From Lachnospiraceae bacterium (GTDB taxonomy: Bacteria; Bacillota; Clostridia; Lachnospirales; Lachnospiraceae): a stretch of DNA of 64,000 nt. Positions 33,102-41,085 of the stretch are shown one piece after another. The position numbers and the translations under genes are program-made. The notes beneath the pieces were generated by a model. The model was given only the letters and a program-made list of their open reading frames with translations, was not told the DNA's origin and made no database searches. Numbering within the stretch: the stretch's first letter is position 1; every line of letters begins with the position of its first letter. Location: contig CAJTDL010000025.1 in NCBI GenBank assembly GCA_910575035.1, positions 1 through 64,000 on the forward strand, written 5' to 3'.

Positions 33102-33461
33102 ATGCCAAGGAAACCGAAGAGGCCGTGTTCCTTCCCCGGCTGTCCGAAGCTGACAGAGGGACGGTTCTGTGAGGAGCATGAACGGCAGGAGAACCGCCGC
33201 TACGAGAAGTACGACCGTGACCCGGCTGTACGCCGTAGGTACGGGCGGGCGTGGAAACGTATCCGTGACCGCTACGCCGCAAAGCATCCGTTCTGCGAGG
33301 AGTGCCAGAAAAAGGGATTGCTGCGGCCAGTGGAGGAAGTACACCACAAGCTGCCATTGGCAGAGGGCGGGACGCATGACGAGGGAAACCTTGTATCACT
33401 GTGCCAGTCCTGCCATGCGAGGATTCATGCGGAGCGTGGCGACCGATGGAATAAGCGTTAA
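33102..33461 (+). CDS. HNH endonuclease next to terminase
   Basis: The 119-residue protein has a small N-terminal zinc knuckle (CSFPGCPKLTEGRFCEEHE) and a standard HNH motif (CEECQKKG, EVHHKLPLAEGG, NLVSLCQSCHARIH). HNH proteins immediately upstream of terminase genes are needed for DNA packaging in some HK97-like phages. The ATG at 33102 follows GAGGAGGTGA and agrees with the family length. Confidence 0.93.
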   Translation: MPRKPKRPCSFPGCPKLTEGRFCEEHERQENRRYEKYDRDPAVRRRYGRAWKRIRDRYAAKHPFCEECQKKGLLRPVEEVHHKLPLAEGGTHDEGNLVSLCQSCHARIHAERGDRWNKR

Positions 33462-33471
33462 ATTATCATGT

Positions 33472-33536
33472 GCGGGTCCCTTGTGGAGATTTCCGCCAGC
33501 CGGCAGGGGCGGGTGAAATCTCCACAAGGGACCCGC
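33472..33536. repeat. Perfect 22-bp inverted repeat before terminase
   Basis: Positions 33472-33493 and 33515-33536 are perfect inverted copies separated by 21 bases. No T-run follows. It lies between the HNH gene and the terminase small subunit, where cos or pac sites are found in several HK97-like phages. Confidence 0.6.
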
Positions 33537-33630
33537 CGGGGAACGGGCGTGGGGCGTCACGCATAAAAACTGGAAATCAAACGGGGGATTGCCCCGCTCT
33601 GATTTTCAGTATTTCTTAGGCTTTTTAGGG

Positions 33631-33660
33631 TGCTGCGGCGTTTGATTCCGCAGCATTTTT
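33631..33660 (+). terminator. Terminator before the packaging genes
   Basis: TGCTGCGG at 33631-33638 pairs with CCGCAGCA at 33648-33655, followed by TTTTT. It may insulate packaging transcription from upstream genes. Confidence 0.7.
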
Positions 33661-33691
33661 CAAACAAAATCAAAGAAACGGGGTGAGAACG

Positions 33692-34225
33692 GTGGCAAAA
33701 GACGGCAGCAACCGGGGCGGCGCAAGGCCGGGGGCGGGGCGCAAGCCCAAGGCGCTCACGGAGAAGATCAGCGAGGGGAAAACGGCGGAAGTGCTGATGG
33801 AGCCCGCCGAACTGGAGGGTGTGGACGTGCCGCCCGTGAAGGACTTCCTCAAGTCCCCGCAGAAAAGCGGGCGGGAGCTGGTGGCGGAGGAAGTGTACAA
33901 CGAAACCTATGCCTGGCTGAAAGCGAGGGGCTGTGAGAAGCTGGTCACGGTCCAGATGGTGGAGCAGTACGCCATGAGCGTGTCTCGGTGGATTCAGTGT
34001 GAGGAGATTGTTTCCTCCACTGGATTCCTTGCGAAGCACCCGACCACGGGGGCCGCCATCGCTTCCCCTTATGTTTCCATGAGCCAGTCCTATATGAAAC
34101 AGACCAACTACTGCTGGATGCAGATTTACCAGATCGTGAAGGAGAACTGCTCGGTGGAGTTTTCGGGGAACACGCCGCAGGATGACGTGATGGAGCGGCT
34201 GCTCCGTGCAAGGAAAGGAGTGTAG
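33692..34225 (+). CDS. P27-family phage terminase small subunit
   Basis: The 177-residue protein begins at GTG 33692 (family-typical AKDGSNRGGARPGAGRKPK, with a basic DNA-binding N-terminus) after GGGGTGAG. The central region VAEEVYNETYAWLKARGCEKLVTVQMVEQYAMSVSRW and the C-terminal SMSQSYMKQTNYCWMQIYQIV match P27 terminase small subunits. It would recognise the packaging site and recruit the large subunit encoded 8 kb downstream. Confidence 0.87.
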   Translation: MAKDGSNRGGARPGAGRKPKALTEKISEGKTAEVLMEPAELEGVDVPPVKDFLKSPQKSGRELVAEEVYNETYAWLKARGCEKLVTVQMVEQYAMSVSRWIQCEEIVSSTGFLAKHPTTGAAIASPYVSMSQSYMKQTNYCWMQIYQIVKENCSVEFSGNTPQDDVMERLLRARKGV

Positions 34226-34231
34226 AGGAAA

Positions 34232-35506
34232 ATGGGAAAGACAACAACGGAGATGCAGCTTGTGCCGCTCTCCAAATTAGTGCCATATGTGAATAATGCA
34301 CGGACGCACTCGCCAGAGCAGCTCACGAAGCTCCGCTCGTCCCTGCGGGAGTTCGGCTTCATCAACCCGGTCATCATCGACCGGGATTTTAATGTCATCG
34401 CAGGGCATGGCAGGATTGTGGCGGCGAAGGGGGAAGGAATCACAGAAGTCCCGTGTGTGTTTGTGGACTATCTGACGGAAGCGCAGAAGAAAGCCTACAT
34501 CCTTGCGGACAACCGCATGGCTTTGGACGCGGGATGGGATGAGGAGCTGCTCCGCATTGAGATTGAATCCCTGCAGGGCGCGGATTTTGATGTGTCGCTG
34601 ACGGGCTTTGAAGAAGGCGAGCTTGCCGACCTTTTTGCCGGGGACGGGGAGAAGGATGTGAAGGATGATGGCTTCGACCTTTCCGCCGCATTGGAGAAGG
34701 CGGCGTTCGTGGAGCGGGGCGATATCTGGACGGTGGGCAGGCACAGGATGGTGTGCGGGGATGCCACCAGCGCGGAGGACGTGGCGGCGCTCATGGACGG
34801 GAAGAAGGCTAACCTCATCGTGACGGACCCGCCCTATGGCGTATCCTTTAAGAGCGGCAGCGGGCTTTCCATCCAGAACGACAGCATGAAGGGGGATGAA
34901 TTCTACACATTTCTGTACAATTCATTTTCACAGATGGCGGCGCACCTGGAGAACGGCGGCGCGGCGTATGTGTTCCATGCGGACACGGAGGGGCTGAATT
35001 TCCGTAAAGCGTTTGTGGACGCAGGGTTCCACCTTGCCGGGGTGTGCATATGGGTGAAGAATTCCCTCGTGCTTGGACGTTCGGATTACCAGTGGCAGCA
35101 TGAGCCTGTGCTGTACGGCTTTCTGAAGAACGGCAAGCACCCGTGGTATTCCGACCGGAAGCAGACCACCATCTGGAACTACGACAAGCCGAAGCGGAAC
35201 AAGAACCATCCGACTTCCAAGCCGCTTGACCTGCTCGGATACCCGATCTGCAATTCCTCCCAGGAGAACGCCGTCGTGCTGGACACTTTCGGCGGCAGCG
35301 GCTCCACGATGATGGCGTGTGAGCAGACCAACCGCATCTGCTGCATGATGGAGCTGGATGAGAAATATGCGTCTGTGATTCTGCGGAGGTATGTGGAGGA
35401 CACCGGGGATTCGGAAAATGTGTATGTGGTGCGCGGAGGGGAGAAGATGCCGTACTCCGCGCTGGTGAAGGAGGTGGAGACAGATGGACAGAACACTGAT
35501 GATTGA
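34232..35506 (+). CDS. ParB-like domain fused to a DNA methyltransferase
   Basis: The 424-residue protein joins an N-terminal ParB/Srx-like domain (LVPLSKLVPYVNNARTH, INPVIIDRDFNVIAGHGRI) to a C-terminal methyltransferase. Motif IV is TDPPYGVSFK (DPPY, so an N6-adenine or N4-cytosine enzyme). Motif I is LDTFGGSGSTMMACEQTNR and lies after motif IV, so the domain is of the beta class. It starts six bases after the terminase small subunit. Phages use such enzymes to escape restriction; the target sequence is not known. Confidence 0.92.
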   Translation: MGKTTTEMQLVPLSKLVPYVNNARTHSPEQLTKLRSSLREFGFINPVIIDRDFNVIAGHGRIVAAKGEGITEVPCVFVDYLTEAQKKAYILADNRMALDAGWDEELLRIEIESLQGADFDVSLTGFEEGELADLFAGDGEKDVKDDGFDLSAALEKAAFVERGDIWTVGRHRMVCGDATSAEDVAALMDGKKANLIVTDPPYGVSFKSGSGLSIQNDSMKGDEFYTFLYNSFSQMAAHLENGGAAYVFHADTEGLNFRKAFVDAGFHLAGVCIWVKNSLVLGRSDYQWQHEPVLYGFLKNGKHPWYSDRKQTTIWNYDKPKRNKNHPTSKPLDLLGYPICNSSQENAVVLDTFGGSGSTMMACEQTNRICCMMELDEKYASVILRRYVEDTGDSENVYVVRGGEKMPYSALVKEVETDGQNTDD

Positions 35507-35663
35507 GATATTCCGCAGGATACACGCCCTTGGCGGCTGTGACGCCTCGGAGCGGTTTGACCGGGGATGGGACGCGGCGGTGGCGGCCTGTGAGGATGTG
35601 CTGACGGAACTGACAGGCGTCTCCTATGATGACCTGGAGGAAGGGAGCGGTGCGGATGGATGA
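35484..35663 (+). CDS. Small prophage protein between the two methylase genes
   Basis: The 59-residue product begins MDRTLMIEIFRRIHALGG and continues with GWDAAVAACEDVLTELTG and DDLEE. It overlaps the upstream methylase by 23 bases and the cytosine methylase by eight, with GGAGACAG in front. Short helical proteins of this pattern lie beside methylases in related prophages, so I consider it real. Its function is unknown. Confidence 0.65.
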   Translation: MDRTLMIEIFRRIHALGGCDASERFDRGWDAAVAACEDVLTELTGVSYDDLEEGSGADG

Positions 35664-37635
35664 AAAATTAACACTTTGCTCCCTTTTTGATGGCAGCGGT
35701 GGTTTTTGCCTGGCCGGTCTGCTGGCGGGGATACAGCCGGTCAGTTGCTCGGAAATAGAGCCGTTCCCCATCCGGGTAACCACGAAGCGGCTGCCGTTTG
35801 TGAAGCACCTGGGCGACATCAACGGCATACACGGAAATGAAATAGAGCCGGTGGACATCATCACCTTCGGCTCGCCCTGCACCGATATGTCGGTGGCGGG
35901 AAAGCGGGCGGGGCTTGGCGGGAAGCAGTCCAGCCTGTTCTACGAGGCGGTAAGGATCATAAAGGAAATGAGGTGTGCGACAGATGGAAAATATCCAAGG
36001 TTCATCGTGTGGGAGAACGTCCCCGGTGCCTTCTCATCCAACAAAGGGGAGGACTTCCGCTGCGTCCTCGAAGAAGTCTGCTCTGTCAAGGATGAGGGCG
36101 TTTCTGTTCCTGGACCTCCGAATGGGAAGTGGCCAAACGCGGGGGAGATCGTGGGTGACGGATACTCCGTGGCCTTCAGGCAGATCGATGCGCAACTGTG
36201 GGGAGTCCCCCAGCGAAGGAAACGCATCTACCTTGTCGCAGATTTTGCAGGGTGGGGTGCCGGAAAAATATTATTTGAGTCCGAAGGCGTGTCTGGGTAT
36301 TCTGCGGAGGGCTTCCGCGCGTGGCAAGGAGCTGCCCGCCATACTGAGGAAGGCGCTGGAGCGGCAGGCGGCGTCCGGGAAGGAGTGACCTGCCTCTGCG
36401 ACCAGGGCGGGCAGAGGATGGACGTGATGGAGGACGCTGCCTGCACCCTGCGGGCGGAGGCGCACCACCCGCCGTGTGTTTTGGATGCGGCAGGCTTCTG
36501 CACGGAGCATTCCGCACAGGCGCGGGGCATCGGCTATGAAGAGGAAACCTCGCCTACGCTCCGCGCCGGGACGGTGCCTGCGGCGGTAATGTTTGAGAAC
36601 CATTCGCAGGACACGCGCTACACGGGACCGCTGGAAACCGCGCCTACAGTCAGCGCCATCTACGGGATGGGCGGGAACAACCAGCCTTTTGTGGCGGAGC
36701 CGGACACACCCAAGACCATGAAGGTGAGGGCTGGAAAATCCGGCGGGGGCAAGGGCATTTTAGTCCAGGAGGATAAATCGGCGACGCTCTCCTGCAATAA
36801 CGACCAGACGGTGTTCGTGCCAGTGCAGGCTTACGGCATCTGCTCCAAGGAGAGCAACGCCATGAAGTCCGACAATCCCCACAGTGGATTTTACGAGGCG
36901 GCAACTGCCCGGACGCTGGACTGCAACTGCGGCAATCCCTCATCGAACCAGGGAGGGATCGCCGTGGTGGAGCCGGAGGGGATGTCGGCGTTCCACATCA
37001 ACCAGAGGGACGAAGTCATCGACCTGCACGGGAAGTCCGGGGCATTGATGGCGACCCGGAACATGCAGATGCAGACTTTCGTCCTCCAGGGCTCCATGAT
37101 CGGGCGGGACGACAAAAACGGGCCGCAGGGCAGCGGCATCAATAAGGATGTTTCTTTCACGCTGGATGCAACGGACCGCCACGCCGTGGCGCAGCCGACC
37201 TACTGCACGAGCAAGAATTCCCATTTCACGCGGGCGGAGAGGGAGCTGGCGAACACGCTGGTGGCTACTGATTATAAGGACCCGCCCGTCATCAACGATC
37301 TGAAGGAGGAGCCGGACTACATCGTGAGGAGGCTGACGCCTACAGAATGCGCGAGGCTGCAGGGCTTCCCGGACTGGTGGTGTGACGGCCTTGGCACGGA
37401 GGACCCCACAGAGGATGAGCTGGCGTTCTGGCGGGAGGTCTTTGAGACCCACCGGAAGATCATGGGGACTTCCAAAAAGCCGAAGACCGACAGGCAGATA
37501 GTGAAATGGCTGAAAAACCCCCACTCGGATAGTGCCGAATACAAAATGTGGGGGAACGGCATCGCGCTGCCGAACGCCTATTTCGTGCTTGCGGGCATTG
37601 TGTACTACGCCCAGTTCCCGGACTTTTTATTGTAA
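35656..37635 (+). CDS. DNA (cytosine-5) methyltransferase
   Basis: The 659-residue enzyme has motif I SLFDGSGGFCLAGLLAG, the catalytic Pro-Cys in FGSPCTDMSVAGKRAG (motif IV), ENVPGAF (motif VI), QRRKRIYLVADF (motif VIII) and LTPTECARLQGFPDWW with a final NGIALPNA (motifs IX-X). The target-recognition region (about residues 245-545) is much longer than usual and carries seven short repeats of a (P/C)TL-x-A pattern. It starts at the ATG at 35656, eight bases after GGAAGGGAG. It likely protects phage DNA, possibly with several target sites. Confidence 0.93.
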   Translation: MDEKLTLCSLFDGSGGFCLAGLLAGIQPVSCSEIEPFPIRVTTKRLPFVKHLGDINGIHGNEIEPVDIITFGSPCTDMSVAGKRAGLGGKQSSLFYEAVRIIKEMRCATDGKYPRFIVWENVPGAFSSNKGEDFRCVLEEVCSVKDEGVSVPGPPNGKWPNAGEIVGDGYSVAFRQIDAQLWGVPQRRKRIYLVADFAGWGAGKILFESEGVSGYSAEGFRAWQGAARHTEEGAGAAGGVREGVTCLCDQGGQRMDVMEDAACTLRAEAHHPPCVLDAAGFCTEHSAQARGIGYEEETSPTLRAGTVPAAVMFENHSQDTRYTGPLETAPTVSAIYGMGGNNQPFVAEPDTPKTMKVRAGKSGGGKGILVQEDKSATLSCNNDQTVFVPVQAYGICSKESNAMKSDNPHSGFYEAATARTLDCNCGNPSSNQGGIAVVEPEGMSAFHINQRDEVIDLHGKSGALMATRNMQMQTFVLQGSMIGRDDKNGPQGSGINKDVSFTLDATDRHAVAQPTYCTSKNSHFTRAERELANTLVATDYKDPPVINDLKEEPDYIVRRLTPTECARLQGFPDWWCDGLGTEDPTEDELAFWREVFETHRKIMGTSKKPKTDRQIVKWLKNPHSDSAEYKMWGNGIALPNAYFVLAGIVYYAQFPDFLL

Positions 37636-37639
37636 CATT

Positions 37640-37716
37640 TTTCCTGCAGTTTCCCTTGCTATTTTTACCACTTTGAGTGATTAATGTAGTACCACAAAAA
37701 AAGGAGGGCAAACAGC
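37640..37716 (+). promoter_or_regulatory. Dispersed promoter/leader element, copy A (diverged)
   Basis: Contains the extended -10 TTGCTATTTTT near 37656-37666, then GAGTGATTAATG and TAGTACCAC in the positions of the conserved leader block, ending in AAAAAAAGGAGGG. It lies directly before the 260-residue protein gene. Described in full under finding 1. Confidence 0.55.
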
Positions 37717-38499
37717 ATGGAAAGAAGATTCAACGCAACAGGGGAACGCAGGAAAGAGATGGTAAAGGCCATTTCCGGGATCGTCGGGATGAAGGCGGTC
37801 TACATGAGGATGCCGACCTGCGCATACGCCATCAGCAATTTTACGGTCAGCAAAGAAGGGACGCTGGCCTGGGATGAGCGCAGCAGTGAGGAACTGGTGG
37901 AAAAGGTCCTGGCAGGGCTGGCACAGGCAGGCTTCACGGCAGAGCCGGAAGATTCTACAGAAGAAGCGGGAGCAGCCGCAGAAGAAACCACGGAGGAACC
38001 GGCCACAGATGCGCCGGAGACGGCGGCAGTTGGAGAAACCGCCCAGGCAGAACCGCAGGATGCGGGCATCAGGCTTACGGTGTCGCTGCCGAGGGAGTCC
38101 TTCACGGACGCCGCCCTGGAGAACCTGCACAGGCTGGTGGACGCCAAGGCCGCCCTGATCAAAAAGGCGCTGGCGGTTGAGAGCCTCCCGGTTGAGGCGG
38201 ATGAGGAGAAGGTCTCCTTCCCCTGGTTCGCGGACGGGCAGGATGGCGATGCGGCGAAGGCATACACGCATTTCATCACCGCCCTCTGCGACATGGCGCG
38301 GAAGCAGAAGCGTGTCACGGCGAAGGAGCGGCCGGCAGACAACGAGAAATACGCCTTCCGGTGCTTCCTGCTCCGGCTCGGATTCATCGGGGAGGAATAC
38401 AAAAACGAGAGGAAGGTCCTGCTGAAGAACCTCTCCGGCAACGGCAGCTTCAAGAGCGGGGCAAGGAAGGGGGCGGCAGACAATGACATTTCCGAGTAG
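37717..38499 (+). CDS. Phage accessory protein with C-terminal module shared with the amidoligase
   Basis: The 260-residue protein has a small N-terminal domain (MVKAISGIVGMKAVYMRMPTC), an Ala/Glu/Thr-rich linker, a middle segment LTVSLPRESFTDAALENL HRLVDAKAALIKKAL and a C-terminal module NEKYAFRCFLLRLGFIGEE. The last part closely matches the C-terminus of the amidoligase at 38842. Related proteins are often listed as phage virulence-like proteins, without known function. It starts with AAAGGAGGG and is preceded by a copy of the dispersed promoter element. Confidence 0.72.
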   Translation: MERRFNATGERRKEMVKAISGIVGMKAVYMRMPTCAYAISNFTVSKEGTLAWDERSSEELVEKVLAGLAQAGFTAEPEDSTEEAGAAAEETTEEPATDAPETAAVGETAQAEPQDAGIRLTVSLPRESFTDAALENLHRLVDAKAALIKKALAVESLPVEADEEKVSFPWFADGQDGDAAKAYTHFITALCDMARKQKRVTAKERPADNEKYAFRCFLLRLGFIGEEYKNERKVLLKNLSGNGSFKSGARKGAADNDISE

Positions 38500-38701
38500 G
38501 GAGATTGTAGAGCGCGTCCGCAGGGAGTACCCTGCGGGGACGCGGGTGGCCCTGGTCAGGATGGACGACTGCCAGGCCCCGCCAGCCGGGACGGAGGGCG
38601 TGGTGGAAGGTGTGGACGACACGGCTTCTTTGATGGTCCGCTGGAACAACGGTTCGCACCTCCATGTGATCTACGGCGAGGACGAAGTCCGCAAAATATA
38701 G
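38483..38701 (+). CDS. DUF4314 family protein
   Basis: The 72-residue protein matches DUF4314: IVERVRREYPAGTRVALVRMDDCQ, GTEGVVEGVDDTASLMVRW and HLHVIYGEDEV, a small SH3-like beta barrel. It overlaps the upstream gene by 17 bases, so the two are co-translated. DUF4314 occurs widely in clostridial phages and conjugative elements and its role is not known. Confidence 0.85.
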   Translation: MTFPSREIVERVRREYPAGTRVALVRMDDCQAPPAGTEGVVEGVDDTASLMVRWNNGSHLHVIYGEDEVRKI

Positions 38702-38712
38702 TGGGAGGAACC

Positions 38713-38839
38713 CATAAACTACACAAAATACGGCATCAAACCTTGTGTACTTTATGCCCGTAATTGACTTGCTATTATCCCCTTTTAGAGCGAATATGTG
38801 TACTACCGAAAGGGAAAACACACAAAACGGAGGTAAAAG
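38713..38839 (+). promoter_or_regulatory. Dispersed promoter/leader element, copy B
   Basis: A hairpin (CATAAACTACACAA at 38713-38726 with TTGTGTACTTTATG at 38743-38756) precedes the extended -10 TTGCTATTAT at 38769-38778. The leader block AGAGCGAATATGTGTACT and following bases occupy 38787-38819, then the GGAGG of the amidoligase gene. Confidence 0.75.
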
Positions 38840-38841
38840 GG

Positions 38842-39783
38842 ATGAACGAAAAAATGGCAAGGCAGATAGCGGAAGCAAAGAAACAGACCATCGGGGTGGA
38901 GATAGAGATGAACGGCATCACGAGGAGCAGGGCGGCGAAGGTCGCGGCAGACTTTTTCGGAACAGGGCGGTACAAAGACACAGCAGGTCGGAACGGCTAC
39001 TGCACCTGGAGCGCCTGGGACGCCGACGGCAGGGAATGGAAATTCCAGAGGGACGTCAGCATCGCGGGGCCGGACAGCGAAAAATGCGAGCTGGTGACGC
39101 CGGTCCTCACCTACGCTGACATTGAAACCCTGCAGGAACTTGTCCGGCAGCTCCGGCACGCCGGCGCGAAGAGCGACGCGGGGAGGGGCTGCGGGGTACA
39201 CATCCACATCGGGGCAAAAGGCCACACGCCGCAGAGCCTGAGAAACCTCGCCAACATCATGGCGGGCCATGAGGGCCTGATCGCGGAAGCCCTCGACCTT
39301 GACCGGGGCAGGATGAGCCGCTACTGCCGCACGGTTGACCCGCGCTTCCTGGAGCAGCTCAACAAAAAGAAGCCGCAGACGATGGCAGCCCTCGCGGACA
39401 TCTGGTACGCAAGCCACGGCGCAGGCTACAACCGCAGCGCCCACTACAACGACAGCCGGTACCATATGCTCAACTACCATGCGACCTTCACGAAGGCCAC
39501 AGTCGAGTTCCGGCTCTTCCAGTTCGACGCCCCGGCAGACGGGAAGCGCAACGGCCTCCACGCAGGGCAGCTCAAGGGGTACATCCAGTTCTGCCTCCTG
39601 CTCAGCCAGATGGCGAAGGAAGTGAAGAGCGCAAGCCCGAAGCCGCAGCAGCATGAGAACCCCAAATACGCCATGAGGACCTGGCTCCTCCGGCTCGGCT
39701 TCATCGGGGACGAATTCAAGACCGCGAGGGAGGTCCTCACCCGCCGCTTAAGCGGGGACGCATCCTTCCGAAACGGGAGATAA
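38842..39783 (+). CDS. Amidoligase family enzyme
   Basis: The 313-residue protein matches the amidoligase (COOH-NH2 ligase) fold: QTIGVEIEMNGITRSRAA with its EIE core, CELVTPVLTYADIETL, GRGCGVHIHIGAKG, and the RYCRTVDPRF and YHMLNYHATF segments. The family uses ATP to form amide or peptide bonds. A C-terminal module (NPKYAMRTWLLRLGFIGDEF) is shared with the product of the gene at 37717. The ATG at 38842 follows ACGGAGG in a leader copy. A GGCT-like gene follows; the pair may attach and release a glutamyl group on an unknown substrate. Confidence 0.88.
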   Translation: MNEKMARQIAEAKKQTIGVEIEMNGITRSRAAKVAADFFGTGRYKDTAGRNGYCTWSAWDADGREWKFQRDVSIAGPDSEKCELVTPVLTYADIETLQELVRQLRHAGAKSDAGRGCGVHIHIGAKGHTPQSLRNLANIMAGHEGLIAEALDLDRGRMSRYCRTVDPRFLEQLNKKKPQTMAALADIWYASHGAGYNRSAHYNDSRYHMLNYHATFTKATVEFRLFQFDAPADGKRNGLHAGQLKGYIQFCLLLSQMAKEVKSASPKPQQHENPKYAMRTWLLRLGFIGDEFKTAREVLTRRLSGDASFRNGR

Positions 39784-39879
39784 ACCGCAGGACCCAGCCT
39801 CCTGCCGCCTTACCCAAGCCGCAAAAAGCGGCCTTAAGGCAGTAGAAGGGTAGGCCCTTCGGAAAGGAAGGAAGACACA

Positions 39880-40551
39880 ATGGAAAAAAGATATTACATC
39901 GCATACGGCTCCAACTTAAACATCCCCCAGATGCGGATGCGCTGCCCTGGGGCGAGGATCATCGGCACTTCGGTGATTGAGGGCTACCGGCTGCTGTTCA
40001 AAGGCAGCAGGACCGGCTCCTACCTCACCATCGAGCCGCAGGAGGGCGCGAGCGTCCCTGTGGCGGCCTGGGAGGTGAGCGCGGAGAACGAGGCGGCCCT
40101 GGACCGCTACGAGGGCTTCCCCACTTTCTACTACAAAAAAGAGATGGAGCTGCCGCTTAAAGGCATCCGGACCGGGAAGGTGCGGCTGCGGAAGGTTTTC
40201 GTCTACATCATGCATGAGGACCGCCCGCTGGGGCTGCCGAGCCGATCCTACATGGAGACCTGCAGACAGGGCTACCGGAGCTTCGGTTTTGACGAGGCGT
40301 TCCTGGAACGGGCGTATGCCGACAGCGCGGCGGGGGAGGCGCGGGAATTTCCGGGCGGGTGGAAGGCGGGGGACGCCTGCTTCCTGGTGACGAACCGGAA
40401 GAACGGCTGCACCGGCGCATACACCGTGCGGGCGTTTGACGGGAGGTACTTCTGCCTGCAGAACAGGAATGGGAGCCAGTGCCGCGCGTCCGCAGGGCGG
40501 ATGTTCCGCAGCAGGGAGGCGGCGCTTGGAAGGGAGGCAGATGCGGAATGA
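39880..40551 (+). CDS. Gamma-glutamylcyclotransferase-like (AIG2 fold) protein
   Basis: The 223-residue protein has the GGCT fold signature: YIAYGSNLNIPQMRMRCPGA at the N-terminus (the YGSN substrate loop), the catalytic acidic residue in ALDRYEGFP, and VFVYIMHED. A C-terminal extension of about 90 residues is unusual (YCRQ-like helices, CFLVTNRKNGCTGAYTVRAF). GGCT enzymes release 5-oxoproline from gamma-glutamyl amines. It follows the amidoligase by 96 bases and overlaps the next gene by four. Confidence 0.88.
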   Translation: MEKRYYIAYGSNLNIPQMRMRCPGARIIGTSVIEGYRLLFKGSRTGSYLTIEPQEGASVPVAAWEVSAENEAALDRYEGFPTFYYKKEMELPLKGIRTGKVRLRKVFVYIMHEDRPLGLPSRSYMETCRQGYRSFGFDEAFLERAYADSAAGEAREFPGGWKAGDACFLVTNRKNGCTGAYTVRAFDGRYFCLQNRNGSQCRASAGRMFRSREAALGREADAE

Positions 40552-40760
40552 AACACACGGACAGGAAAAAGAGGGTATGCCCCAGGTGCGGGCAGGCTTA
40601 CCGCGGGAGGCCGGCAGTCTCGCGGGAGGATGGAAGGACATCCATATGCCCTGACTGCGGAACGCGGCAGGCGCTTGAAAGCATCGGTGTGGATGAAAAG
40701 GAGCAGGATGCCATCCTTGCAGCCATCCACAGATGCGCGGAAGGGGGCAGCGAAGGATGA
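40548..40760 (+). CDS. Small zinc-ribbon protein
   Basis: The 70-residue protein has two CxxC knuckles (VCPRCGQAYRGR and ICPDCGTRQ), a zinc ribbon of rubredoxin-like type, followed by an acidic helix (DEKEQDAILAAIHRC). It is coupled to the GGCT-like gene by an ATGA overlap and to the next gene by a four-base overlap, so it is part of the same transcript. Its substrate is unknown. Confidence 0.72.
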   Translation: MKHTDRKKRVCPRCGQAYRGRPAVSREDGRTSICPDCGTRQALESIGVDEKEQDAILAAIHRCAEGGSEG

Positions 40761-40957
40761 AGGCATATGGCAGGAACCTCCGGTGGATCGAGGACCACCA
40801 GTACGGGGATGAGATGCACACCGGGATCGCCATGCCCGCGTCCGGAAAAAGGCGCGGGCAGAGGCGGAGGCGCTACAAGCGGCCGTTCAAAAAGTCGGAG
40901 CGGCAGCACTCCAAACACGTGATCCGCCGGGAGCTTGGCGGGGATCAGGCACCATAA
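40757..40957 (+). CDS. Small basic protein, paralogue of the gene at 44212
   Basis: The 66-residue protein starts MKAYGRNLRWIEDHQYGDEM and has an Arg/Lys-rich core RRRRYKRPFKKSERQ. The same layout (MKPYG, then RRWKRPLKKRARQ) occurs in the 54-residue product at 44212, which points to a duplicated accessory gene. The basic core suggests nucleic-acid binding. Its start overlaps the upstream stop by four bases. Confidence 0.68.
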   Translation: MKAYGRNLRWIEDHQYGDEMHTGIAMPASGKRRGQRRRRYKRPFKKSERQHSKHVIRRELGGDQAP

Positions 40958-41079
40958 ACTACACAATTCCCGGCGCGGATATTTGTACAGTTTATGCCCG
41001 TAAATAACTTGATAATATGTGCTTTTAGAGCGAATATGTGTACTACCGAAAGGGAAAACAAAAAAACAAAACGGAGGTA
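40953..41079 (+). promoter_or_regulatory. Dispersed promoter/leader element, copy C
   Basis: The upstream hairpin (40953-40966 with 40983-40996) has two mismatches. The extended -10 is TTGATAATAT at about 41009-41018, the conserved leader block starts at 41027, and GGAGG follows. The gene at 41086 begins six bases after the element. Confidence 0.75.
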
Positions 41080-41085
41080 CACACC

